Source: CAVRQM01 sp965246915 (GTDB lineage Bacteria; Pseudomonadota; Alphaproteobacteria; Acetobacterales; Acetobacteraceae). Taken from it: a DNA stretch of 64,000 nucleotides. A program made the position numbers and the translations under genes. Each line of letters opens with the position of its first letter. The stretch's first letter is position 1. The stretch is taken from the NCBI GenBank assembly GCA_965246915.1, contig CBDFGB010000011.1:62001-126000 (forward strand), written 5' to 3'. This document shows positions 16,769 through 24,142 of the stretch, piece by piece. Below the pieces are notes generated by a model. The model was not told where the DNA came from, searched no databases, and was given only the letters and a program-made list of their open reading frames with translations.

Positions 16769-18256
16769 TCAGGCAGCCGCCCGCAGAGCCGCGGAATACA
16801 GGTTGAACTCGGTAAGCCGCTCGCCGGCCAACTCCTCAACCACGTCGCCGCCGTTGAACACCAAGACGCGGTCGGCGTTGTCCAGCAACTCCAGGTCCTC
16901 GGACGAATACAGGATAACTGCCGCGCCCATCGCGCGAAGCTCGCCGATCAGCACGAACAGATCGCGCTTTGCCTCGACATCGATCCCTTTCGTGGGATCG
17001 TCGAGCAGCAGGATGCGTGGCGCCGCGGCCAGCGCGCGCGCCAGAATGACTTTCTGCTGATTGCCCCCGGACAGGCCGGACAGCGGCTGACTCAAGCCGG
17101 CGAATTTCGTCTTCATTCGAGCCGCGACCGGCAGCAGCCGGCGGCCGAGCGGGCCGCGCCGGACAATCCATGGCCGCTCGCGACTCAGATGCGACAGCGC
17201 GAGGTTTTCCAGGATGCTGCGCTGGCCCAGCGCGCCGGCGCGCCCACGGTCCCCGGACACGTAGGCCAGCCCCTCACGCAGCGCGGCCAATGGCGAGGCG
17301 AGGTCGATTGGCCGGCCCCCCAGCACGATCTGGCCTTTGGCGCGACGCAGCGCGCCGAACAGCACACGCAGCAGGTCTGACTGGCCCTGGCCGTGCAGGC
17401 CGCCGAGGCCGAGCACTTCGCCGGCGTGGAGCGTGAAGGAACAGTCGCGCATCTGACCGCCCCCGAGGCCGCGCGCCTCCAGCAACGGCGGGCCGGCCGC
17501 TCGCGCCGTCGGCACCGTGACGGCCAGTTCCGCGCCGACCATCAGCCGAACGATCTCGTCCTTGCCCGTCTCGGCGATCAGGCGGCTCGCGATGGTTCGA
17601 CCGTTGCGCATGATGGTCACCCGATCGGCGATCGCGAGGATTTCCTCGATGCGATGCGAGATAAAAATGATGGAGCATCCGCGCGCCCGCAGCCCGCGCA
17701 CAAGTGCGAAGAACGAGGCGACCTGCGCCTTGTCGAACGAGGAGGTCGCCTCGTCGAACAGGATGATGCGAGGTTCGCGAAGCAGCGCTTTCAGCACCTC
17801 GACGATCTGCCGCTGGTCGACAGTCAACTCGCCGACCGGCCGGGTCATGTCGAGGCCGGTGGCGAAATCACCCGTGCGGGCGATAAGGTCGCGCAATTCA
17901 CGGTCGCGGGCGCGCCTGTCGATCAGGCGCGACCAGCGGACCGGTTCAGCACCGAGCGCGATATTTTCCGCGACCGAGAGAGTCGGGACGAGGCTGGTCT
18001 CCTGGTAGACGGTCGCGATTCCGGCGGCCTTTGCGTCGGAGGGCGACCGAAACGTGACGTCCCGGCCGCCCATCCTTACCGTCCCGCCATCGCCGCCGAC
18101 CGCCCCGGCGATGATCTTGCACAGCGTGCTCTTGCCGCAGCCGTTTGAGCCCATCAGCGCGTGAACCTCGCCGGCCGCCAGTTCAAGGCGGCCGTCGGCA
18201 AGAGCGACCAGACCTCCGTACCGCTTCGTGATGCCGACGGCCTCGAGAGCGAGCAT
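16769..18256 (-). CDS. Sugar ABC transporter ATP-binding protein (RbsA type), importer B
   Basis: A 495-residue tandem ATPase of the RbsA family. Domain 1 has Walker A GSNGCGKST near residue 37, a divergent signature (LTVDQRQ) and a divergent Walker B region (FDEATSSFD in place of DEPTSAL). Domain 2 has the expected degenerate Walker A (GLHGQGQSD), a full LSGGNQQK signature and LLLDDPTKGIDVEAK, where the catalytic Glu after the Walker B Asp is replaced by Asp. Overall length and order are normal. The unusual Walker B regions could lower or change ATPase activity. It is preceded by the binding-protein gene (3 bases away) and followed by two permease genes. Confidence 0.93.
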   Translation of the reverse strand: MLALEAVGITKRYGGLVALADGRLELAAGEVHALMGSNGCGKSTLCKIIAGAVGGDGGTVRMGGRDVTFRSPSDAKAAGIATVYQETSLVPTLSVAENIALGAEPVRWSRLIDRRARDRELRDLIARTGDFATGLDMTRPVGELTVDQRQIVEVLKALLREPRIILFDEATSSFDKAQVASFFALVRGLRARGCSIIFISHRIEEILAIADRVTIMRNGRTIASRLIAETGKDEIVRLMVGAELAVTVPTARAAGPPLLEARGLGGGQMRDCSFTLHAGEVLGLGGLHGQGQSDLLRVLFGALRRAKGQIVLGGRPIDLASPLAALREGLAYVSGDRGRAGALGQRSILENLALSHLSRERPWIVRRGPLGRRLLPVAARMKTKFAGLSQPLSGLSGGNQQKVILARALAAAPRILLLDDPTKGIDVEAKRDLFVLIGELRAMGAAVILYSSEDLELLDNADRVLVFNGGDVVEELAGERLTEFNLYSAALRAAA

Positions 18257-18259
18257 GCG

Positions 18260-19279
18260 CTACTGGAAAAACTGTTTCTTGAGATCGGCAACTGGCATTA
18301 CGAGGCTGACGAAGGCGTAGTCGGGCTTTCCCGCGAGTTCCTCGACTGCTCCAGCGAGATTGTCGTCGGTGACAAGGCGGGTTGGCACGTATAGGGCGTT
18401 GCCGTTCGGGCCGCCGAGAGCGCCGGACTTGAGCTTGTTGCCTTCCAGCAACAGCACCGCGACGTTCAGCGCGTTGGCCATGCAGCCCGGCGGATTGACC
18501 GAGGCAGCCGAATTCCACTTCTTTGCGGCCCATTCACGCACGAAGCTGGCGCGCAGCTCGCCGGTCGTCGGCAGATTGTTCTTGCCGGCGGATTGCAGCG
18601 CCTGCCACACGCCCGAGGCCTGACCGTCCTGCGTCCAGATACCGTCGAGGTTTGGGTAGGTCGCGAGCAACGTCTGTGTCACTTGCTGGGCTTTCGCGGA
18701 ATCCCAATCGGCGTTGGCTTCATTCAGCACCTTGATATCGGGATATTTTGCGAACACCGCTTTCCAGCCGGCGACGCGGGCCTGGTTCGCGGGGTGGCCC
18801 GCGATACCGTTGATCGTGACAATGCTGCCCTTGCCGTGCAGCTGGTCGACGAGCCATTGCGCGGACTTCTCGGCCCAGTCCTTCTGGTCGATCCCAACGA
18901 AGATTGCGTCCTTCGACGTCACCTCGCCATCCGTCGATAGCACCAAGATATGGTCGCGCTTGGCCTGCGCGAAGGTCGGGTTGAACGCGGTCGGGCTATT
19001 GGGGTTGATGATGACCGCATCGACCTTCTGGCTCAGGAAGTTCTTCACGTCGGCGATCTGGCCCTGCACGTCGATGGTCTTGGACTGCACCAGGACTTCG
19101 ACATCCACGCCTTGCGTCTTCCAGGCCTTGGCCGCCGCCACGGCTTCCTCGACCATCTGGGTGCGCCACTCGCTGCCCACCCAGCCGTTGCTGAGGGCGA
19201 TGCGCAGCGTCTTTGCCTCGGCCGATGCCGCCATAGCGAGCCCGCCGATGAGTGCCGCCGCAAGCAGGGTCTTTTTCAT
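18260..19279 (-). CDS. Sugar ABC transporter periplasmic substrate-binding protein, importer B
   Basis: A 339-residue periplasmic binding protein with a classic Sec signal peptide (MKKTLLAAALIGGLAMAA, cleavage near ASAEAKT). The mature part is a ribose-type fold: LRIALSNGWVGSEWRTQM at the start, DVKNFLSQKVDAVIINPNS, and GKGSIVTINGIAGHPANQ in the hinge region. The start codon is preceded by a GGAGGATGGC ribosome-binding site. Three bases separate its stop from the ATPase start, so it leads the importer B genes. Substrate unknown; its position behind a sugar isomerase gene and a dead Gfo/Idh dehydrogenase suggests a sugar or inositol-like polyol. Confidence 0.93.
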   Translation of the reverse strand: MKKTLLAAALIGGLAMAASAEAKTLRIALSNGWVGSEWRTQMVEEAVAAAKAWKTQGVDVEVLVQSKTIDVQGQIADVKNFLSQKVDAVIINPNSPTAFNPTFAQAKRDHILVLSTDGEVTSKDAIFVGIDQKDWAEKSAQWLVDQLHGKGSIVTINGIAGHPANQARVAGWKAVFAKYPDIKVLNEANADWDSAKAQQVTQTLLATYPNLDGIWTQDGQASGVWQALQSAGKNNLPTTGELRASFVREWAAKKWNSAASVNPPGCMANALNVAVLLLEGNKLKSGALGGPNGNALYVPTRLVTDDNLAGAVEELAGKPDYAFVSLVMPVADLKKQFFQ

Positions 19280-19295
19280 GCCATCCTCCCGTGAT

Positions 19296-19311
19296 GGGGA
19301 CACTGGTCCCC
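19296..19311. promoter_or_regulatory. Inverted repeat upstream of importer B binding protein
   Basis: A perfect 6-bp inverted repeat (GGGGAC at 19296-19301, GTCCCC at 19306-19311) around ACTG lies 17 bases upstream of the binding-protein start, between it and the broken Gfo/Idh gene. It may be an operator or an mRNA hairpin that sets the high expression common for binding proteins. There is no T-run, so it is not a terminator. Confidence 0.35.
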
Positions 19312-19317
19312 TTATGG

Positions 19318-19641
19318 TTACAGTTCGACTTTCGTCCAACTCGCGTTGGCGACGCTGGGCTCCACCGACGCTTCGATGAACGCGATGCCGCGGGCGCCGT
19401 CCAGCACATTCGGCGCCGAGGCGACGGCGCGCGGATCCGCGGCACGTCCGGCCGGGCCGCCTCCGCCCGCGCCATGTCGGTGTAGGCGCCATACGCGCGG
19501 TCGGCCACGATGCCGAGATCGGTCGCGGAAGTCCGCGCCCGCGAGCCGATGCACCGCGCCGATGAAGGGGTCGCGTCCCCCGCCCACCATACCGACGCGC
19601 AACGGTCGTTCGTATCGGCCCCGATCGGCGGCCTGGACCAT
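19318..19641 (-). pseudogene. Remnant of a Gfo/Idh/MocA-family oxidoreductase
   Basis: The start is intact: an ATG overlapping the isomerase stop, then a nucleotide-binding start (RPLRVGMVGGGRDPFIGAVHR) typical of Gfo/Idh/MocA dehydrogenases. About 40 codons in, the family resemblance jumps to another frame, reading DLGIVADRAYGAYTDMARA then EAARPD, which is the usual segment near residues 70-95 of these enzymes. The resemblance then returns to the first frame for the family C-terminus (DGARGIAFIEASVE...SWTKVEL). Roughly 250-280 internal residues, including the catalytic lysine region and the substrate domain, are missing. A normal member has about 380 residues; only about 107 codons remain. 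It is therefore a decayed gene with at least two deletions and a frameshift, once co-translated with the isomerase at 19641-20699. Confidence 0.85.
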
Positions 19642-20699
19642 CAGCGCGTGATGCCGAGCAGTTTCAAATTGGCATCACGGTCGACGCCGGTGGCCATGAA
19701 GTCGTCGAACACCCGGTCGGTGATCTCGATGATGTGCTCGGCGATGAACGCGGCGCCCCGCCTGGCCGCCACTTCGGGGTGCTGGATCGGATCCTCCCAC
19801 TCGTAGACAGCCCAGCCAGCGTAGTCGTAGGCCGCGAGCTTCGAGAAGATCGCCTTGAAGTCGACCTGCCCGTCGCCGAGCGAACGATCGCGCCCGGCCC
19901 GCTCCAACCAGCCCTGATAGCCGCCGAGGAACCCCTGCCGCGCCGTAGGATTGAACTCCGCATCCTTCACGTGGAACATCTTGATCCGCTCGTGGTAGAC
20001 GTCGATGAAGCCGACGTAGTCGAGCCCCTGCTTGATGAAGTGGCTGGCGTCGTAGTTGATGTTGCAGCGCTTATGTCCGCCGACCGCGTCGAGGAACATC
20101 TCGAACGTGACACCGTCGAACACGTCCTCGGTCTGGTGGATTTCGTAACAGACATCGACGCCGTGTTCGTCGAACAGATCGAGGATCGGCCGCCAGCGGC
20201 GCGCCTGTTCGGCAAAGCACTCCTCGATCAGACCGACGGGACGTTGCGGATAGGGATAGACATACGGCCATGCGAGCGAGCCGGTGAAGGTGACGTGCTC
20301 GGTCAGGCCCAGCCGCCGCGACACCAGTGCTGCCTTGCGCACCTGATCGGCGGCCCAATGCCGACGCTTTTCGGGGTTGCCACGTACCGCCTCGGGGCAC
20401 TGCCCGTCGAACATTGCGTCATACGCCGGATGCACCGAGACCATCTGTCCCTGGCCGTGCGTGGACAGCTCGGTGATGACCATGTCGACGTCGGACAGGC
20501 GTCCCTTGATCTCGTCGCAATAGGTCTCGCTATCATGTGCGAGGTCCAGATCGAACAGCCGCTTGTTCCAGGTCGGCACTTGCACACCTTTGTAGCCATG
20601 GCCCTTGGCCCACAGCGCGAGAGAGTCCAGGCTGTCATGCGGCGGCGTCTCGCGGGCAAACTGTGCAAGAAAGATCGCCGGTCCCTTGATGGTTCGCAT
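19641..20699 (-). CDS. Sugar phosphate isomerase/epimerase family TIM-barrel protein
   Basis: A 352-residue member of the xylose-isomerase-like TIM barrel family (AP_endonuc_2). Visible marks are YKGVQVPTWNKRLFDLDL near residue 37, metal-ligand type residues in CYEIHQTEDVFDG (about 188-200), NINYDASHF (about 219-227), FHVKDAEFNP (about 247) and VYEWEDPI near the end. The family interconverts keto and epimer forms of sugars, inosose or keto-sugar acids using a divalent metal. It is usually paired with a Gfo/Idh/MocA dehydrogenase, and here the partner gene directly downstream is broken. The ATG has a GGAAAG ribosome-binding site. It heads the minus-strand run leading into importer B. Confidence 0.88.
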   Translation of the reverse strand: MRTIKGPAIFLAQFARETPPHDSLDSLALWAKGHGYKGVQVPTWNKRLFDLDLAHDSETYCDEIKGRLSDVDMVITELSTHGQGQMVSVHPAYDAMFDGQCPEAVRGNPEKRRHWAADQVRKAALVSRRLGLTEHVTFTGSLAWPYVYPYPQRPVGLIEECFAEQARRWRPILDLFDEHGVDVCYEIHQTEDVFDGVTFEMFLDAVGGHKRCNINYDASHFIKQGLDYVGFIDVYHERIKMFHVKDAEFNPTARQGFLGGYQGWLERAGRDRSLGDGQVDFKAIFSKLAAYDYAGWAVYEWEDPIQHPEVAARRGAAFIAEHIIEITDRVFDDFMATGVDRDANLKLLGITR

Positions 20700-20781
20700 A
20701 ACCGCTTTCCGTTATCGTTTCCCGAGGCGGGTCGTGCCACCCACCACTCCAGACGTAGCGCGGATGGTCCAGCGCGGCAAG

Positions 20782-20803
20782 GAATTTCCAAAGCGAGAAA
20801 TTC
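20782..20803. promoter_or_regulatory. Candidate operator (inverted repeat, RpiR-like)
   Basis: A perfect inverted repeat, GAATTTC (20782-20788) and GAAATTC (20797-20803) separated by 8 bases, lies in the divergent gap between the isomerase (minus) and the mannitol-dehydrogenase-like gene (plus). GAAA/TTTC half-sites with this spacing are known for RpiR/MurR-type regulators, and one is encoded at 13992-14840. The AT-rich arms stand out from the GC-rich surroundings. Confidence 0.5.
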
Positions 20804-20882
20804 GGCGACGAACTATCAAAACTCCTCTCTGTAGGCCGGATATGATTTGACCGGTGCGAACAGAAGTTCCATATTTGGAGGA

Positions 20883-22382
20883 ATGGAGAAGGCGTTCGAA
20901 AGGTCACATCGTGGGCGATTGAGTGCGATGAGTTTGCGGCAGGCCCGGCCTGGCATACGGATGCCTCGCTACGATCGCAGCACGTTGCATCCTGGACTCG
21001 TCCATATCGGCGTGGGCGCGTTCCATCGCTGTCATCAGGCGGAATATACCGAAGACGCGATCGAGGCGGGGGCGGAAGACCGCTTTATCACGGGTATCAA
21101 CCTACAGCCGCCGTGCCTCGCCGCGACGCTGGGCGAGCAGGACGGGCTCTACAGTCGCGCGTTGCGTGAGGGCGGCGCGGTGCGGACACGGGTGATCGGC
21201 TGTCTCCGTCGCGTGATCGACGCTTCGTCCGACCTCGATGCCGCGCGACGCGCCGTCTGCGAGGCGGATGTCGTCACGATGACGGTGACGGAAAAAGGAT
21301 ACTGTCACATCCCGTCCACGGGTCGGCTAAACGAGGCGCATCCTGCCGTCCAGGCGGACCTCGCCGACGCGATCGGGTGCCGCACGCTACCGGGCTTTCT
21401 CGCGACGGTGCTTGATTTGCGGCGACACTCAGGGCGTGGCGGCTTGACGTTGATCAGTTGCGACAACATTCCGTCGAACGGTGCGATCCTTCGGGCAGTC
21501 ACGACCGCTTTCGCTGCGGAGCGCGACCCAGGGCTCGCGGCCTGGATCGAGGAGCATGTGCGATTTCCGTCGACCATGGTCGATCGCATTGTGCCGGCGA
21601 CGACAGACGCCGATCGTGCCGCCGCGGCGGCGGCGCTTGGCCTGGACGATCGCGCCTGTGTCGGCGGCGAGAGTTTCCGGCAGTTCGTGGTGGAGGCGGA
21701 CTTCGTCGGCCGCGCGCCGAACTGGGACGCCGCCGGCGCGGAGTTCGTCGCCGACGTGAAGCCATACGAACTGGTTAAGATGCGCGTGCTGAACGCCGCG
21801 CAGACCACGGTTTCACTGATTGGAATGCTGATTGGCTTGACCTACTCGCACGAAGGAATGGCCCATCCGGAGCTGCGGCGCTTCACCGAGCGGTTTCTGG
21901 CAGAGGGCGCGCCGACTCTGCCGCGTCACGGCAGTATCGACCTCGGCTCGTACCAAAACACCACTATGCGGCGGATCGCCAACACCGCGATCAAGCACCG
22001 CTGCGAGCAGATCGTAGCGGACAGCTCGCAGAAGATCATTCAGCGTCTGCTGGACCCGGTTCGCGAGAACCTCGCTGCGGGTCGCAAGGTCGAGTGCCTT
22101 GTCGCGACAGTGGCGGCCTTCGTCGCAGTGCGCGCGCGGGCGACACCGGCGTTCGGCGGCCGGTGGCAAATCGACGACCCGATCGCGGCGGCCGCCGATG
22201 ATGCGGCGATGAGGTCGGGCGGCAATGCCGACGCTTTCGTGGACGCGTTGGTCGGCATGACCGCCATCTTCGGCGATCTGGGGCGCCACCCTGCGTTCGC
22301 CGCGGCGGTGCGGCGCGATGTTCGTGGTTGGCTCGATGGACCCAACGCGCACTTGGATCGTCTGGTCACGGGCACGGCCTAA
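20883..22382 (+). CDS. Mannitol dehydrogenase family oxidoreductase
   Basis: A protein of about 499 residues of the polyol-specific long-chain dehydrogenase family (mannitol dehydrogenase, fructuronate and tagaturonate reductases). The N-terminal NAD-binding block LVHIGVGAFHRCHQAEY is highly typical. The catalytic lysine region is visible as DVKPYELVKMRVLNAAQT, followed by the family's HEGMAHP and SYQNTTMRRIANTAIKHRC blocks. It oxidises a sugar alcohol or reduces a keto sugar acid with NAD(H). The start is uncertain: ATG 20883 follows a GGAGGA very closely, ATG 20928 gives the more usual N-terminal length, and a TTG at 20847 is the longest option. It is transcribed away from the isomerase gene and ends in a 4-base convergent overlap with the aldose epimerase. 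Confidence 0.9.
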   Translation: MEKAFERSHRGRLSAMSLRQARPGIRMPRYDRSTLHPGLVHIGVGAFHRCHQAEYTEDAIEAGAEDRFITGINLQPPCLAATLGEQDGLYSRALREGGAVRTRVIGCLRRVIDASSDLDAARRAVCEADVVTMTVTEKGYCHIPSTGRLNEAHPAVQADLADAIGCRTLPGFLATVLDLRRHSGRGGLTLISCDNIPSNGAILRAVTTAFAAERDPGLAAWIEEHVRFPSTMVDRIVPATTDADRAAAAAALGLDDRACVGGESFRQFVVEADFVGRAPNWDAAGAEFVADVKPYELVKMRVLNAAQTTVSLIGMLIGLTYSHEGMAHPELRRFTERFLAEGAPTLPRHGSIDLGSYQNTTMRRIANTAIKHRCEQIVADSSQKIIQRLLDPVRENLAAGRKVECLVATVAAFVAVRARATPAFGGRWQIDDPIAAAADDAAMRSGGNADAFVDALVGMTAIFGDLGRHPAFAAAVRRDVRGWLDGPNAHLDRLVTGTA

Positions 22383-23266
22383 GGCTTTGGATCGAGCCGC
22401 GTTGGATCGAATCGGACCGAGGCGGCCAGCCGCTCACCCGAAGACAGTGGGACGAGGCCAGGGCAGCCAAGGAGATTGTGCGCATCGACGGGGTGGCTGA
22501 CCGGCTCGAAGCAAAAAAAGCCAGACCGTTCCCCCGGGGAGTAGAGCACGCAGGTCGACAGAAGTTCTGACGCCATGATGTCCAGCCCGAGGCCGGGTTC
22601 CGGCCAGATGATGCCGGCACCGCCCGTCCAGCCGGTGAACCACGCATTGATCCACTCGGCCGGCAGTGGCCTAGCGCGCGAAAAATCCCATTTCGGCGTT
22701 CGCACGGTCGCCATCGAACGAGCCGGTAGGTGCCGCGCGTCTTCCTGCCACGCGACCAGAGTTGTCGCCCGCAGCGTCGTGAGCGCCGTACGCGTAAACC
22801 AGGGATGCAAGCCGACGCCATATGGCAACGATTCGGCCGCGCGGCTCACGATTTCCGCCTCGATCGTGAGCGCCCCTGCGAAGAGGCCGTAGGTCACGTG
22901 CGCGTCGTATCGGAACGGCCCCGGTCCGTCGCTAGACAGGGTCAGCTTCGCGCGGGTCGGCGTCGCATCGGCGATTGCCCACGCAAGCTGGAACGCATTC
23001 CCGTGCAGTGGAAACTGCTCTCCCGGAACGTTGGCCACCAGCGGATGAAATCGGCCGCCGCTTTTGAAGCCGCCGCCTGAGATGCGGCCGGACCAGGGAA
23101 CAAGAAGGTTCAACGCGAGATCGAACGGCTCTTTCGTGCCGCCCGGCGCGCGACGAAGCAACGGCCAGGAGCCGCCATCACCGATCCAGTTGTAGGCCGC
23201 CAGCCCGCCGCCAAGATCGGGCCGTATCTCGACCCGTACGAGGCCGTCCGACAGCACGAGTGTCAC
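22379..23266 (-). CDS. Aldose 1-epimerase (mutarotase) family protein
   Basis: A 295-residue galactose-mutarotase-like beta-sandwich. Family residues seen are the asparagine/arginine strand NLLVPWSGRISGG (about 53-65), the first histidine in PLHGNAFQLAW (about 86-96), the second in GVGLHPWFTR (about 150-159), and the C-terminal catalytic glutamate region (CFEPVSHPVDAHN). It equilibrates alpha and beta forms of an imported aldose before oxidation. The GTG start lies 6 bases after the stop of the SMP-30 lactonase gene, so it is the last gene of the minus-strand operon that begins at 28580. Confidence 0.9.
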   Translation of the reverse strand: MTLVLSDGLVRVEIRPDLGGGLAAYNWIGDGGSWPLLRRAPGGTKEPFDLALNLLVPWSGRISGGGFKSGGRFHPLVANVPGEQFPLHGNAFQLAWAIADATPTRAKLTLSSDGPGPFRYDAHVTYGLFAGALTIEAEIVSRAAESLPYGVGLHPWFTRTALTTLRATTLVAWQEDARHLPARSMATVRTPKWDFSRARPLPAEWINAWFTGWTGGAGIIWPEPGLGLDIMASELLSTCVLYSPGERSGFFCFEPVSHPVDAHNLLGCPGLVPLSSGERLAASVRFDPTRLDPKP

Positions 23267-23272
23267 GGCCCA

Positions 23273-24142
23273 TTACCCGGCGAAGCGCGGCTCCGGCAGG
23301 CCGCGCACGCCAGGCGTGAAGGCCAGCACCCCGCCCGACCAGGGTTGCGCCGCACGCTGCTTATCGGACAGGTCCCAGATTGCTGACGTGACGAACAGTG
23401 TGGCCAGATCCGGGCCGCCGAAATTGCAGCTCGTCGGGTAGCGTACCGGCAACGCAACGGTCCGATCGATCCGGCCGTCGGGCGAGTAGCGCACCAGCCT
23501 CGCGGCGCCCCACTCGGCGTTCCAAAGGAATCCGTCCGCATCCACGGTGGATCCGTCGGGGCTGCCGGCGCCGGTCGTGCTTGCGAATACGCGACGGCGA
23601 TGGATGGCCCCGGCCGCCGGATCAAAATCGTAGGCGAAGATCGTGCGGTCGACGGTGTCGGCGAAATACATAGTACGGTCGTCCGGGCTCCAGGCGATCG
23701 AGTTCGGAATCGCGATCGCGCCATCCATGCGGCGCACGGAACGGTCGGCATCGAGCCGAAACAACGAACCGGTGTGTTCGGTAAGCTTGTCGTCCATGGT
23801 GCCGGCCCAGAACCGCCCAGCGCGGTCGCACTTGCCGTCATTGAAGCGGTTACGCGCGATCATCCCGTCGGGTCGCGCGATCCACTCGATCCCGCCGGTC
23901 GCCGGGTCGAGGAACGCGAACCCGGAGGCCAGGGCTACGACGAACCCGCCGCCTTGTCGCAGCGCGCAGCAGCCGATGCGCTCGGGAAGATCCCAGGTCC
24001 GCACGCCGCCACCATCCGCGTCGCAACGATGGAGCCGGCAGCCCTCGATATCGACCCAGAACAGCGCCTGCTCGCGCGTGTCCCAGACCGGGCCTTCACC
24101 CAGCTTGTTGCGCGCGTCGACCACAAGATGGATGTCGTTCAT
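23273..24142 (-). CDS. SMP-30/gluconolactonase-type sugar lactonase
   Basis: A 289-residue six-bladed beta-propeller of the SMP-30/regucalcin/gluconolactonase family, which hydrolyses sugar-1,4- or 1,5-lactones to aldonic acids using a divalent metal. Metal-site segments are visible: Glu in LGEGPVWD (about residue 16), Asn in RNRFNDGKCD (about 103), Asn in AIPNSIAWSPD (about 147) and Asp in SPDGSTVDADGFLWNAEW (about 197). The start MNDIHL overlaps the stop of the ABC fusion gene (ATGA), so it is co-translated with importer C. In a non-phosphorylative route it acts between the dehydrogenase and the dehydratase. Confidence 0.92.
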   Translation of the reverse strand: MNDIHLVVDARNKLGEGPVWDTREQALFWVDIEGCRLHRCDADGGGVRTWDLPERIGCCALRQGGGFVVALASGFAFLDPATGGIEWIARPDGMIARNRFNDGKCDRAGRFWAGTMDDKLTEHTGSLFRLDADRSVRRMDGAIAIPNSIAWSPDDRTMYFADTVDRTIFAYDFDPAAGAIHRRRVFASTTGAGSPDGSTVDADGFLWNAEWGAARLVRYSPDGRIDRTVALPVRYPTSCNFGGPDLATLFVTSAIWDLSDKQRAAQPWSGGVLAFTPGVRGLPEPRFAG

